DNA of 64,000 bases from Pseudomonas sp. GGS8 (GTDB lineage: Bacteria > Pseudomonadota > Gammaproteobacteria > Pseudomonadales > Pseudomonadaceae): the NCBI RefSeq assembly GCF_024168645.1, contig NZ_JALJWF010000001.1:6141501-6205500 (forward strand). Direction: 5' to 3'. Under the pieces are notes generated by a model. That model had not been told where the DNA came from. It made no database searches and saw nothing but the letters and a program-made list of their open reading frames with translations. Made by a program: the position numbers and the translations under genes. Positions 26,382-35,745 of the stretch are shown piece by piece; position 1 is the first letter of the stretch; each line of letters starts with the position of its first letter.

Positions 26382-27281
26382 TTATTGCGCAGACAATCGC
26401 TGGCCCAGGTTTTCAGCCTTGAGAATATCGAACAACGCCTGCCCCGCCGCCGAGAGTTCTTGCCCCGTCGTCAGCACCCCGATCGCCCGTTCCACCACCG
26501 GGTCGCGCAGGGTGATACAACGCGCGCCCAACTCGCGCATCTGCCCGGCGCACAACGCCGGCACCGCGCTCACGCCCAATCCGCTGGCCACCATCCGCCC
26601 GACCGTCGCCAACTGATGACTTTCAAACTCCACCGGCAATTTCATGCCCCGCGCCTGCAAGTGCTCTTCGAGCATTACCCGCACCGTGGACGGTCGCTGC
26701 AAGGTAATGAACGGTTCCTTGAGCAGGGTCTGCCAATCGATGTCGCTCAGGTCCGCCAGCGGTGAATCAAGCGGCACCACCGCCACAAACCGGTCGATGT
26801 ACAACGGGGTAAATTGCAGTGACGAACTCTGGGTCGGCTCAAACGCCACGCCCAATTCCACCTGACGGTCGCGGACCATTTCCAGCACCTGCTCGTTGAT
26901 CACGTCGTTCACCGTGACGTTGACCTTGGGGTAACGCGCGCGAAAGGTCTTGAGGATCGGCGGCAGCAGGTTGCCGGCAAACGACGGCATCGCCGCCAGC
27001 GTCACGCGGCCGCGCTGAAGGGTGAAGCGTTGGCGCAGTTCGTCCTCGGCATTGTCCCAGTCCGCGATCAGCCGGCGAGCCAATGGCAGCAGCGATTCGC
27101 CTTCCGCGGTCAGTGCGACGTTACGGGTATTGCGCGTGAACAGGCGCCCGCCCAGGCCCTCCTCCAGCGCCTTGATGGTCAGGCTCAACGCCGATTGGGA
27201 CAGGTGCAGCCGCTCGCACGCCACGGCAAAACTCAAACTCTGGGCCACGGCCAGAAAGGCGCGGATCTGTTTAACGGTCAT
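26382..27281 (-). CDS. dhcR: LysR-type regulator of the CoA-transferase operon (DhcR-like)
   Basis: A 299-residue LysR protein: N-terminal helix-turn-helix (about 1-60, FLAVAQSLSFAVACERLHLSQSALSLTIKALEE) and a C-terminal periplasmic-binding-like effector domain. I use the ATG at 27281 (MTVKQIRAFL) rather than the frame start 17 codons upstream. It is divergent from dhcA-dhcB-atoB across about 148 AT-rich bases, the same order as PA1998-PA2001 of P. aeruginosa, where the LysR protein DhcR activates dehydrocarnitine catabolism. The symbol is given by that synteny. Confidence 0.82.
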   Translation of the reverse strand: MTVKQIRAFLAVAQSLSFAVACERLHLSQSALSLTIKALEEGLGGRLFTRNTRNVALTAEGESLLPLARRLIADWDNAEDELRQRFTLQRGRVTLAAMPSFAGNLLPPILKTFRARYPKVNVTVNDVINEQVLEMVRDRQVELGVAFEPTQSSSLQFTPLYIDRFVAVVPLDSPLADLSDIDWQTLLKEPFITLQRPSTVRVMLEEHLQARGMKLPVEFESHQLATVGRMVASGLGVSAVPALCAGQMRELGARCITLRDPVVERAIGVLTTGQELSAAGQALFDILKAENLGQRLSAQ

Positions 27282-27429
27282 GGCCACTGTCTCCAACGTA
27301 ATACGCACACATTGGTGAGTTTTATCTATCAATCAACCTTAAAAATCAACTTAACAAATAAATTCGGCGGCGAGACACTCCCTCCCCATCCGGCTAGCCA
27401 GCCGCCCACAAAGAATAAAAGAGGTGCAT

Positions 27430-28128
27430 ATGGCAGGGTTCGACAAGCGCGTGTATTCCTACGAGGAAGCGATGGCCGGTCTTGAAGACGGCATGACGGT
27501 GATCTCCGGCGGCTTCGGCCTGTGCGGGATTCCGGAAAACCTCATCGCCGAGATCCAGCACCGGGGCACCCGTGACCTCACCGTGGTCTCCAACAACTGC
27601 GGCGTCGATGGTTTCGGTCTCGGCGTGCTGCTGGTGGACCGGCAGATCCGCAAAGTGGTGGCCTCCTACGTCGGCGAGAACAAACTGTTCGAAGACCAAC
27701 TGCTTAAAGGCGAAATCGAAGTCGTCCTGACCCCGCAAGGCACCCTCGCCGAGAAAATGCGCGCAGGCGGTGCCGGCATCCCGGCGTTCTTCACCGCCAC
27801 CGGCGTCGGCACTCCAGTCGCTGAAGGCAAGGAAGTACGCGAATTCAAAGGTCGCCAGTACCTGATGGAAGAGTCCATCACCGGCGACTTCGCCATCGTC
27901 AAAGGCTGGAAAGCCGACCATTTCGGTAACGTGATCTATCGCCACACCGCCCAGAATTTCAACCCGCTGGCCGCCACCGCCGGCAAGATCACCGTGGTCG
28001 AAGTCGAAGAAATCGTCGAACCCGGCGAGCTGGATCCGTCGCAGATCCACACCCCTGGCATCTACGTCGACCGGGTCATTTGCGGCACGTTCGAAAAGCG
28101 CATCGAACAGCGCACCGTGCGTAAGTGA
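27430..28128 (+). CDS. dhcA: 3-oxoacid (dehydrocarnitine) CoA-transferase subunit A
   Basis: The alpha subunit of a heteromeric class I CoA-transferase moving CoA from a donor thioester to a 3-oxoacid. The 232-residue protein has the family signature [13 protein letters not shown] near residue 27 and [27 protein letters not shown], then [16 protein letters not shown] choose ATG 27430, with AAGAGG just upstream, over GTG 27424. The neighbour order matches dhcAB of P. aeruginosa (3-dehydrocarnitine); AtoD/ScoA-type acetoacetate use is an alternative. Confidence 0.88.
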   Translation: MAGFDKRVYSYEEAMAGLEDGMTVISGGFGLCGIPENLIAEIQHRGTRDLTVVSNNCGVDGFGLGVLLVDRQIRKVVASYVGENKLFEDQLLKGEIEVVLTPQGTLAEKMRAGGAGIPAFFTATGVGTPVAEGKEVREFKGRQYLMEESITGDFAIVKGWKADHFGNVIYRHTAQNFNPLAATAGKITVVEVEEIVEPGELDPSQIHTPGIYVDRVICGTFEKRIEQRTVRK

Positions 28129-28164
28129 TCCCCTGCCCCCGGACCGAATGAAGGAATAACAACA

Positions 28165-28830
28165 ATGGCACTTTCCCGCGAACAAATGGCTCAGCGCGTC
28201 GCCCGCGAAATGCAGGACGGCTACTACGTGAACCTCGGCATCGGCATTCCGACCCTGGTCGCCAACTACATCCCCGAAGGCATGGAAGTCATGCTGCAAT
28301 CGGAAAACGGCCTGCTCGGCATGGGCGCCTTTCCGACCGACGCCGAAGTCGACGCCGACATGATCAACGCCGGCAAGCAAACCGTGACCGCGCGCATCGG
28401 CGCGTCGATTTTCTCCTCCGCCGAATCGTTCGCGATGATCCGCGGTGGCCACATCGACCTGACCGTGCTCGGCGCGTTCGAAGTGGACGTCGAAGGCAAC
28501 ATCGCCTCCTGGATGATCCCCGGCAAACTGGTCAAGGGCATGGGCGGTGCGATGGACCTGGTGGCCGGTGCGGACAACATCATCGTCACCATGACCCACG
28601 CTTCCAAGGACGGCGAATCGAAACTGCTGCCGCGTTGCAGCCTGCCGCTGACCGGCGCCGGTTGCATCAAACGCGTGCTGACCGATCTGGCCTACCTGGA
28701 AATCCACAACGGCGCGTTCGTTCTCAAGGAACGCGCGCCGGGCGTGAGCGTCGAGGAAATCGTCGCCAAGACCGCCGGCAAACTGATCGTGCCTGACCAC
28801 GTCCCGGAAATGCAGTTCGCTGCCCAGTGA
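28165..28830 (+). CDS. dhcB: 3-oxoacid (dehydrocarnitine) CoA-transferase subunit B
   Basis: The beta subunit, 221 residues. It carries the catalytic-glutamate signature SENGLLGMG (the Glu forms the covalent CoA thioester), preceded by [11 protein letters not shown], and a C-terminal [19 protein letters not shown]. It starts 36 bases after dhcA with an AAGGAATAA site, and its stop is 11 bases before the thiolase ATG. The complex is cytosolic and feeds acetoacetyl- or 3-ketoacyl-CoA to the thiolase downstream. Confidence 0.9.
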   Translation: MALSREQMAQRVAREMQDGYYVNLGIGIPTLVANYIPEGMEVMLQSENGLLGMGAFPTDAEVDADMINAGKQTVTARIGASIFSSAESFAMIRGGHIDLTVLGAFEVDVEGNIASWMIPGKLVKGMGGAMDLVAGADNIIVTMTHASKDGESKLLPRCSLPLTGAGCIKRVLTDLAYLEIHNGAFVLKERAPGVSVEEIVAKTAGKLIVPDHVPEMQFAAQ

Positions 28831-28841
28831 GGAGTCCGTCC

Positions 28842-30020
28842 ATGCAAGAAGTCGTGATTGTTGCCGCCACTCGCACCGCCATCGGTAGTTTCCAGGGCTC
28901 TCTGGCGAATGTGTCCGCGGTTGATCTCGGTGCCGCCGTGATTCGTCAGTTGCTGGCGCAAACCGCTCTGGACCCGGCGCAGGTCGATGAAGTGATCATG
29001 GGCCAGGTATTGACCGCCGGCGCCGGGCAAAACCCTGCGCGCCAGGCTGCGATCAAGGCTGGCCTGCCTCACGCCGTACCGGCCATGACCCTGAACAAGG
29101 TCTGCGGCTCGGGCCTCAAAGCGCTGCACCTGGCGGCGCAGGCGATTCGCTGCGGCGATGCCGAGGTGATCATCGCCGGTGGCCAGGAAAACATGAGCCT
29201 GGCCAATTACGTGCTTCCCGGCGCCCGTACCGGTCTGCGCATGGGCCACAGCCAGATCGTCGACACGATGATCAGTGACGGTTTGTGGGATGCGTTCAAC
29301 GATTACCACATGGGCATCACCGCCGAGAACCTGGTGGACAAGTACGGCATCAGCCGTGAAGCCCAGGACGCCTTCGCGGCCGCCTCGCAACAGAAAGCCG
29401 TGGCTGCCATCGAAGCCGGGCGTTTCGTCGATGAAATCACCCCGATCCTGATCCCCCAGCGTAAGGGCGATCCACTGGCCTTCGCCACCGATGAACAGCC
29501 GCGGGCCGGCACCACCGCCGAGTCCCTGGGCAAGCTGAAACCGGCCTTCAAGAAGGACGGCTCGGTGACTGCCGGTAACGCTTCTTCGCTGAACGACGGT
29601 GCGGCTGCGGTGATCCTGATGAGCGCCGAGAAAGCCAAGGCCCTCGGCCTGCCAGTGCTGGCAAAAATCGCCGCCTATGCCAACGCAGGTGTCGACCCGG
29701 CGATCATGGGCATCGGCCCGGTGTCGGCCACCCGTCGTTGCCTGGACAAGGCCGGTTGGTCCATCGATCAACTGGAACTGATCGAGGCCAACGAAGCCTT
29801 CGCTGCGCAATCCCTGGCGGTGGCCAAGGACCTGGAATGGGACCTGAGCAAGGTCAACGTCAACGGCGGCGCCATCGCCCTGGGCCATCCGATCGGCGCC
29901 TCGGGTTGCCGGGTGCTGGTGACGTTGTTGCACGAAATGATCAAGCGTGACGCCAAGAAAGGCCTCGCCACCTTGTGCATTGGTGGTGGTCAGGGCGTGG
30001 CGTTGGCCATCGAGCGCTAG
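28842..30020 (+). CDS. atoB: Acetyl-CoA acetyltransferase (thiolase)
   Basis: A 392-residue degradative/biosynthetic thiolase interconverting acetoacetyl-CoA and acetyl-CoA. The nucleophilic Cys is in [13 protein letters not shown], the second half has [15 protein letters not shown] with the catalytic His, and the C-terminal active-site Cys is in [18 protein letters not shown] 28842 has a GAGGAG site; a GTG at 28827 is in frame but overlaps the dhcB stop. As third gene of the operon it completes conversion of the CoA-activated ketoacid to central metabolites. Confidence 0.94.
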   Translation: MQEVVIVAATRTAIGSFQGSLANVSAVDLGAAVIRQLLAQTALDPAQVDEVIMGQVLTAGAGQNPARQAAIKAGLPHAVPAMTLNKVCGSGLKALHLAAQAIRCGDAEVIIAGGQENMSLANYVLPGARTGLRMGHSQIVDTMISDGLWDAFNDYHMGITAENLVDKYGISREAQDAFAAASQQKAVAAIEAGRFVDEITPILIPQRKGDPLAFATDEQPRAGTTAESLGKLKPAFKKDGSVTAGNASSLNDGAAAVILMSAEKAKALGLPVLAKIAAYANAGVDPAIMGIGPVSATRRCLDKAGWSIDQLELIEANEAFAAQSLAVAKDLEWDLSKVNVNGGAIALGHPIGASGCRVLVTLLHEMIKRDAKKGLATLCIGGGQGVALAIER

Positions 30021-30040
30021 CCCGAGACCGCGTTATCGTT

Positions 30041-30232
30041 CATCGCGGGCAAGCCACGCTCCCACAGGTAACCGAGTGCTATCAGGAGAATGCGGTCACC
30101 TGTGGGAGCGGCGGTGCGGCGATCCGACTTGCCCACGAAGACGGCGGCACAGTCAACATTGATGCGCCTGACACACCGCTTTCACGGGGCAAGTCGGATC
30201 GCCGCACCGGCATTAGGGCAAGCCTCTCACCA
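30041..30232. repeat. Cluster of REP units
   Basis: At least three arms: TCGCGGGCAAGCCACGCTCC (30043-30062), CCTGTGGGAGCGGCGGTGCG (30099-30118) and GGGGCAAGTCGGATCGCCGC (30186-30205). The last two pair with one another and belong to the divergent family also seen near 1.6, 26.3 and 41.4 kb. Confidence 0.75.
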
Positions 30233-30252
30233 CAATGGTTGGTCCCTGGCCC

Positions 30253-30855
30253 TCAGGCAAATTTCACCAGGTTCAAGATCGGCAACGGACCGCCCGGAAA
30301 CTGCACCAGCCGCGCCCCGACACTCAGTTCGCCCAGATCGATTCCAAAGAAGCCTAACCGCTCGATCAGCGCTGCCACTTGAGCCTTGGCCTCGGCATCG
30401 TCACCGGAAAGAAACAACACTCGCCGCCCACCCTCCGCCGCCGGATCGCTCTCAAGCAAACGCGCCTGGAGGTGATTGAAGGCCTTGACCACCCGCGCAC
30501 CGGGCACCCATTCGGCAAACACTTCGCTGGACGGACGGCCCTGCAAATCCACCGCTTTGAACGATGGCACCTCGATCGAATTGTTCGCGTCGATCACAAT
30601 CCGCCCGCCGAAGTCCGGCAGGCCGGCCAGAGCCGTTTGCAACTTGGACCAGTTCACCGCGACCAAAACGATCGGCTGAGCCGCCGCTTCTTCACGGGTG
30701 CCGGCACGCGCCGTCGGCCCGAGTTCTTCTACCAGCGCGCCCAGGGTTTCCGGGCCGCGACTGTTGGCGATAACGACTTCGATGCCCTGACGGGACAATG
30801 CTTTGGCGAAGGCTGTGCCGATGGCGCCGGCGCCGATGATTCCGATAGTGCTCAT
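30253..30855 (-). CDS. NADP-binding F420-reductase-like oxidoreductase
   Basis: A 200-residue Rossmann protein starting MSTIGIIGAGAIGTAFAKAL, which is a GxGxxG dinucleotide motif, followed by VVIANSRGPETL with a basic residue positioned for NADP(H). The remainder fits the NADPH-dependent F420 reductase family (COG2085), though pseudomonads generally do not use F420, so the true electron partner is unknown. ATG 30855 has GGAGTGAA upstream; the frame extends 16 codons further. It is divergent from a LysR gene, a usual regulator-target pair. Confidence 0.86.
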   Translation of the reverse strand: MSTIGIIGAGAIGTAFAKALSRQGIEVVIANSRGPETLGALVEELGPTARAGTREEAAAQPIVLVAVNWSKLQTALAGLPDFGGRIVIDANNSIEVPSFKAVDLQGRPSSEVFAEWVPGARVVKAFNHLQARLLESDPAAEGGRRVLFLSGDDAEAKAQVAALIERLGFFGIDLGELSVGARLVQFPGGPLPILNLVKFA

Positions 30856-30965
30856 AGTGTTCACTCCGTAGTGGTTTGGTGGAGTGAATACTGCCCTTGC
30901 CATTACGACTTGATTAGACGGTAATGAGTTGAATGATCTTCAAGCATTGCTAGCAGGTGTCTGAG

Positions 30966-31859
30966 ATGGAAACCCTCGCCAACCTCGAATCTTTCGTACG
31001 CAGCGCTGAAACGGGTAGCTTCTCCGCCGCCGCGCGGCTGCTCGCACTGACGCCCGCCGCCGTCAGCCGCAACGTCGCGATGCTTGAACGCAACATCGGT
31101 GTGCGGCTGTTCCAGCGCTCGACCCGCAAGCTGTCGCTGACCGAAGCCGGCGAACGCTTTCTGGCCAGCATCGGCGGCAATCTGCAAGCGTTGCAGGCGG
31201 CGATCAGTGCGGTGTCCAGTGATCGCGGGGAGCCGGCGGGTGTGCTCAAGGTCAGCCTGGCGCCGACGTTCGGCATTGACCACGTGTTGCCGCTGTTACC
31301 GGATTTTCTGGCGCGCTACCCGCTGATTCGCCCGGAATGGCACTTTGAAAACCGCCAGGTCGATCTGATCGCCGAAGGGTATGACGCGGCCATCGGCGGC
31401 GGTTTCGAGCTGACACCCGGGGTCGTCTCGCGGACGTTGGCGGCGGCGGATGTGGTGGCGGTGGCCTCGCCGGCGTACATGGCCGGACGCACACTGCCCA
31501 CCAGACCGGCGGACCTGGCTCAGTACAACGGCATTGTGATGCGCGGCATTCGCACCGGGCGGGTGCGCCAATGGGTGATGCAGGATGGCGCGGGCAATGA
31601 AGCCAGCGCCGAGCTGAGTGAAAACATCGTGCTCAATGACCCGGCCGCCATGCGTGAAGCGGCCCTGCTCGGCCTTGGTGTGACGCTGCTGGTGTCGCCC
31701 GATGTCATCGCCCATATCCAGCGCGGCGAACTGCTGCGCTTGTTGCCGGACTGGCATGCCGACGCGGGGTCGATCTCGCTGTATTACCCGAGCCGCACAT
31801 TGATGCCGACCAAGACCCGGGTGTTTATCGATTATCTGGTCCAAGCGTTTGCGCGATAA
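30966..31859 (+). CDS. LysR-type transcriptional regulator
   Basis: A 297-residue LysR protein of the CrgA-like subgroup: helix-turn-helix at about 5-60 (ESFVRSAETGSFSAAARLLALTPAAVSRNVAMLE), then an effector-binding domain with DAAIGGGFELTPGVVSRTLA and a closing SLYYPSRTLMPTKTRVFIDYL. It is divergent from the NADP-binding oxidoreductase across about 110 bases, so that gene is its likely target. I use ATG 30966; a GTG at 30957 is three codons upstream. Confidence 0.88.
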   Translation: METLANLESFVRSAETGSFSAAARLLALTPAAVSRNVAMLERNIGVRLFQRSTRKLSLTEAGERFLASIGGNLQALQAAISAVSSDRGEPAGVLKVSLAPTFGIDHVLPLLPDFLARYPLIRPEWHFENRQVDLIAEGYDAAIGGGFELTPGVVSRTLAAADVVAVASPAYMAGRTLPTRPADLAQYNGIVMRGIRTGRVRQWVMQDGAGNEASAELSENIVLNDPAAMREAALLGLGVTLLVSPDVIAHIQRGELLRLLPDWHADAGSISLYYPSRTLMPTKTRVFIDYLVQAFAR

Positions 31860-31912
31860 ACAGCGTTATCGTTCTTCGCGAGCAAGCCCGCCCAGACTAC
31901 CCCCCTCCGGGA

Positions 31913-33247
31913 TCAGCCCACAAACTGCAAAATCAACCAACTGTTGGCCGCACTGATTACCGTAAACAATCCCCACGCCAACACCCGCGTTGGCAGCCGA
32001 TTGACAAACGGCCCCATGAGCGTCTGATCGTTGGTCATGCGAATCAACGGATACAACGCGAACGGCAGTTGCAGGCTGAGTACCACCTGACTCAACACCT
32101 GCAGTTTGCCGATCGCCCCGTCACCCATCAGCCATACGCCGATAAACGCCGGGATCAGCGCCAGCCCGCGAGTGATCAAGCGCCGCTGCCAGCAGGGCAA
32201 GCGCAGGTTCAGGTAACCCTCCATGATCACCTGGCCCGCGATAGTGCCGGTAAAGGTCGAGCTCTGCCCCGACGCCAGCAACGCCACACCAAACAGCACA
32301 CTGGCCAACGCACCGCCCACCAATGGATCGAGCAAGTGATAGGCATCCTGGATGTCGACCACGTCGGTATGCCCGGTTTTGTGGAAGGCCGCCGCAGCAA
32401 GAATCAGGATCGCCGCGTTGACCAGCAGTGCCAGAGCCAGAGAGCCGATGGTGTCGATGCGCGCCAGTTTGACCGCGTCCTGTTTACTGGCCAGGTCCTT
32501 GCCGATCATCCGCGTTTGCACGATCGAGGTATGCAGGAACAAGTTATGCGGCATCACCGTGGCCCCGAGGATGCCGATGGCCAGGTACAACGGCGCCGCA
32601 TCGCCGATCGCCGAAAGTGACGGTGTAAAACCACGAGCGACGTCCGGCCAATAGGGTTTGATCAGCAACAGTTCGACAAAGAAACACGCGCCAATAGTGC
32701 TCACCAGCACCAGCATGATTGCCTCAAGCCGACGAAAGCCGCGGTTTTGCAAGGCCAATACCAGCAAAGTGTCAAACGCGGTGAGCGCGATGCCAATCGT
32801 CAGCGAACAACCCAGCAGCAAGTGGAACGCCAGGGCGCAGCCGAGCACTTCGGCGAGGTCGGTGGCGATGATCGAAATTTCCGCCAGCAAGCACTGGGTC
32901 CGTGCGGTCCGCGTGCTGTAGCGCTCCCGGCACAACTGCGCCAGATCGCGCCCGGTGGCGATGCCCAGACGCGAGCACAAACACTGCACCACCATCCCCG
33001 CCAGGCTCGCCAGCAACACCACGAACAACAGGCTATAGCCAAACCGCGAACCGGCCTCGATGGCCGTGGCCCAGTTGCCCGGGTCCATGTAACCGATGGA
33101 CACCAGCAAACCGGGGCCGGCAAAACGCAGAACGCGTTTGAAGAACGAGGCACGAGGGTCAACGGCAACCGTGCCGGCCACTTCCGGTGGGCAAAATGGC
33201 GCGGTGCCGACTTTGGGCAAACTGAATTTCACGCAAGCATCCGTCAA
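31913..33247 (-). CDS. mntH: Nramp-family Mn2+/Fe2+ transporter MntH
   Basis: A 444-residue inner-membrane proton-coupled divalent-metal importer with about 11 transmembrane segments. The metal-site motif DPGN is at residues 55-58 (GYMDPGNWAT) in TM1, and TM6 carries ATVMPHN; both are needed for Nramp transport. The consensus transport stretch SGQSSTFTGTIAGQ is in the loop after TM8. The N-terminus has about 35 extra residues before the first membrane segment. No clear Fur or MntR box was recognised upstream. It is convergent with the LysR gene. Confidence 0.94.
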   Translation of the reverse strand: MTDACVKFSLPKVGTAPFCPPEVAGTVAVDPRASFFKRVLRFAGPGLLVSIGYMDPGNWATAIEAGSRFGYSLLFVVLLASLAGMVVQCLCSRLGIATGRDLAQLCRERYSTRTARTQCLLAEISIIATDLAEVLGCALAFHLLLGCSLTIGIALTAFDTLLVLALQNRGFRRLEAIMLVLVSTIGACFFVELLLIKPYWPDVARGFTPSLSAIGDAAPLYLAIGILGATVMPHNLFLHTSIVQTRMIGKDLASKQDAVKLARIDTIGSLALALLVNAAILILAAAAFHKTGHTDVVDIQDAYHLLDPLVGGALASVLFGVALLASGQSSTFTGTIAGQVIMEGYLNLRLPCWQRRLITRGLALIPAFIGVWLMGDGAIGKLQVLSQVVLSLQLPFALYPLIRMTNDQTLMGPFVNRLPTRVLAWGLFTVISAANSWLILQFVG

Positions 33248-33378
33248 CAGGTGGGAGCGCGCAGCTTAGACGTTTCACGCACCCGGGTGTAGGCGCTTGC
33301 CGCTTGCCCAGAGCCCCCTTAAGCAATCCATCGTCCGCAATGCTAACGTGACCGGCTCACACAGATGGAGATGCGTGC

Positions 33379-34161
33379 GTGCTGATGCTCAAACTGCTGG
33401 TGATTCCGGGATTTCTGTTGCTGATTTCCCTGGCCGGCAAACGCTGGGGCCCGAGCGTGGCCGGTTGGCTGTCGGGGATGCCGGTGGTGGTCGGGCCGAT
33501 TCTGTTGTTCCTCGCCATCGAGCAAGGCCATGTGTTCGCGGCTCAAGCGGCAACGGCGGCGCTATCAGCCATGTTCGCGATGATTGCCTTCTGCGTGACG
33601 TATGCCCAGGTCGCACAACGCCTGAGCTGGCCATGGGCGTTGACGATGGCGCTGCTGGTCTGGGCGCTGGTGGCTGTTGTGCTGTCGCTGATCCCGCCGT
33701 CGCTGGCGCTCTCGGTGATCGCCGCCGCCACCGCGTTGCTGGCCGCGCCCTACCTGTTTCCCTCGGTGCAACCCGTCGTTTCAGGACCGGCGCCGAAGTC
33801 CGACAAACTGCTCCTGCGCATGATGGCTGGCGCCCTGCTCACGTTGGCCGTGACGCTGCTGGCCAGCACCGTCGGCGAGCGCTGGAGCGGATTGCTTGCA
33901 GTGTTCCCGGTGCTGGGCAGTGTGATGGCGGTGTTTTCCCAGCAGACTCGCGGGCCGGCGTTTACGGCGGCGTTGCTCAGGGCAACGGCAACCGGGATGT
34001 ATTCGTTCGCGGCGTTTTGTCTGGTGCTGGCGTTGGCATTGCCGAGGTTCGGCTGGACGGGATTTGCATTGGGGATAGGCGCCTCGTTCGGGATGCTGTT
34101 GGTGACTAAACAACGGGCATTGCGCCCAGCGCCTTATCGTTTCAACGAACGGCAGCGATGA
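33379..34161 (+). CDS. Integral membrane protein with two similar halves
   Basis: A 260-residue protein of about eight hydrophobic segments and no recognised catalytic motif. The halves look alike: GKRWGPSVAGWLSGMPVVVGPILLFLAIEQG near residue 20 and GERWSGLLAVFPVLGSVMAVFSQQTRG near residue 170, implying an internal duplication as in small transporter or GlpM-like families. The start is GTG 33379 or ATG 33385; no strong ribosome site distinguishes them. It follows the divergent mntH promoter region. Function unknown. Confidence 0.75.
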   Translation: MLMLKLLVIPGFLLLISLAGKRWGPSVAGWLSGMPVVVGPILLFLAIEQGHVFAAQAATAALSAMFAMIAFCVTYAQVAQRLSWPWALTMALLVWALVAVVLSLIPPSLALSVIAAATALLAAPYLFPSVQPVVSGPAPKSDKLLLRMMAGALLTLAVTLLASTVGERWSGLLAVFPVLGSVMAVFSQQTRGPAFTAALLRATATGMYSFAAFCLVLALALPRFGWTGFALGIGASFGMLLVTKQRALRPAPYRFNERQR

Positions 34162-34232
34162 TCACCCTGCACCCTATTCGCGATCCATGGGATGATCGCC
34201 GTCATAGCGCGACCACCCTACGGAGAGTTTGA

Positions 34233-34820
34233 ATGTCATTGTTGAGTAAAAAAGCCGTTGTCCTGCTGCTGGCAGCGGCTGCCAGCCTGGGAGCCTTGAA
34301 TGCGCAGGCGGCCAAGGCCACTTCCAGCGACAAAGCGCCGACCCAGAAAGTCTCGATGCTCGGCGGAAAGTTCACCTTCACCTTGCCCAAGGGCTTCATC
34401 GCCAACCCGTTGCCGGCCGGCGACGCAGCCACCGGTACCGCCGGGGCAACAGGCACGATGTACACCAACCAGACCACTAAAACCGTGGTGATCGCCGCCG
34501 AAAACACCATTCCCGGCGGCGCCAACGTCAAGGACAACGACGGTGAGTTCCTCGACGCCACCGTGTCGGCTTTCGCCACCGAGCAACGCAATGCGCTGCC
34601 GGACTTCAACAAACTGAGCGAAAAAAGCCTGACCCAGAAAGGCACGGGGCTGGGCCTTCGACAGATCGACAGCACCGCCACCCAAGGCGGCGGCATGACC
34701 CTCGACACCTCGCTGATGGCCGCTTCCGGCACTCGCATGGCCATCATTCAGGTCATTTCCCGTCCCGACGACAAAACCGGCCACGAAACGCTGGTGAAAC
34801 AGATCGTCACCGGCCAATAA
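34233..34820 (+). CDS. DcrB-like periplasmic protein
   Basis: A 195-residue exported protein with a signal peptide (residues 1-26, ending LNAQA). The mature part has a PsbP/DcrB-like pattern: VSMLGGKFTFTLPKGFIANPL, then TMYTNQTTKTVVIAAEN and a C-terminal TRMAIIQVISRP. DcrB in enterics affects phage C1/C6 infection and envelope biogenesis; the Pseudomonas function is unknown. GGAGAG precedes the ATG. It is convergent with the esterase gene. Confidence 0.8.
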   Translation: MSLLSKKAVVLLLAAAASLGALNAQAAKATSSDKAPTQKVSMLGGKFTFTLPKGFIANPLPAGDAATGTAGATGTMYTNQTTKTVVIAAENTIPGGANVKDNDGEFLDATVSAFATEQRNALPDFNKLSEKSLTQKGTGLGLRQIDSTATQGGGMTLDTSLMAASGTRMAIIQVISRPDDKTGHETLVKQIVTGQ

Positions 34821-34831
34821 CCCCGACGGGT

Positions 34832-35548
34832 TCAGGGGTTGAGGCGCTGCAACCAGGCGCTCAAATCCTCCATCTCGGCCGCGCTGATGCTGTGGCCGAG
34901 ACCTTCGTAGGCATGAAACTCGGGCTTGAGTGACAGGCGTTGCAACAGGCTGTCGGCCTCGGTACCGTCGTTGTAAGGCAGGCGTTTGTCGGCGGTGCCA
35001 TGACCGATGAAAATCGCCAGCGGCTGGGGTTTTTCATCCGGTTTGAGTTCGGACTTGAGCACCGGCAGGATTCGCCCGCTCAACGCCGCAATGCCGCCCA
35101 CCGCCTCGGGATGACGCAACGCGACCTCGTAGGACATGATCGCGCCCTGGCTGAAGCCCACCAGGAATACCTTGTCCGTTTCGGTGTGATATTTCTTTGC
35201 CGCTTGTGCAACAAAATCCAGCAACACCTGGCCGCTGGTCTTCAGGTCGTCCGTCTCGCCGTTATAGGCGCCCTCACCCTTTTTGCGAAACCACTGGTAA
35301 CTGCCCTCTTCCAACGTCATCGGCGCCCGCACCGACAGGTAGTTGTACTGCGGCGGCAATTCATCCTTGATGCCGAACAGGTCCTGCTCGTTGCTGCCGT
35401 ACCCGTGCAGGAAAATCACCAGGGGCTGGTTGCGGGATTCAGCGTTGGCCTGTTCCAGGTAGTTGAGCGGCAGATCGGTGTGCAACGGGGTTTGAGCGTG
35501 GACGGCGGTGGACGCCAGGAGCGTGAGCAGAGCGAGAAACTTCAACAT
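34832..35548 (-). CDS. Secreted phospholipase/carboxylesterase-family hydrolase
   Basis: A 238-residue alpha/beta hydrolase of the carboxylesterase 2 family. From ATG 35548 it begins with a signal peptide (LKFLALLTLLASTAVHA). It has the oxyanion strand VIFLHGYGSNEQD, the nucleophile elbow GFSQGAIMS, the acid in IGHGTADKRLPY and the catalytic His in YEGLGHSIS. It likely cleaves small esters in the periplasm. The open frame extends 15 codons upstream, but these lack a signal-peptide pattern. A REP lies upstream. Confidence 0.87.
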   Translation of the reverse strand: MLKFLALLTLLASTAVHAQTPLHTDLPLNYLEQANAESRNQPLVIFLHGYGSNEQDLFGIKDELPPQYNYLSVRAPMTLEEGSYQWFRKKGEGAYNGETDDLKTSGQVLLDFVAQAAKKYHTETDKVFLVGFSQGAIMSYEVALRHPEAVGGIAALSGRILPVLKSELKPDEKPQPLAIFIGHGTADKRLPYNDGTEADSLLQRLSLKPEFHAYEGLGHSISAAEMEDLSAWLQRLNP

Positions 35549-35629
35549 AAACCTTCCTTCACAGCGCGCAGGATTCGGGGCAGAGCCTAACACTGTGAAG
35601 CATGCTCGGGCATTTCAGGTGTTGCTTGA

Positions 35630-35713
35630 TGCCGCCACCGCGAGCAGGCTCGCTCACAAATTTGACAGAGTCAACACCAATCCATGTGGGAGCGAGCCTG
35701 CTCGCGATGAGGC
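35630..35713. repeat. REP doublet
   Basis: CGCGAGCAGGCTCGCTC and the inverted GTGGGAGCGAGCCTGCTCGC are paired across a spacer of about 30 bases. It lies between two leftward genes. Confidence 0.75.
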
Positions 35714-35745
35714 CCGAAAGCCCCTGAAAAACTTGCTGCCCACCC

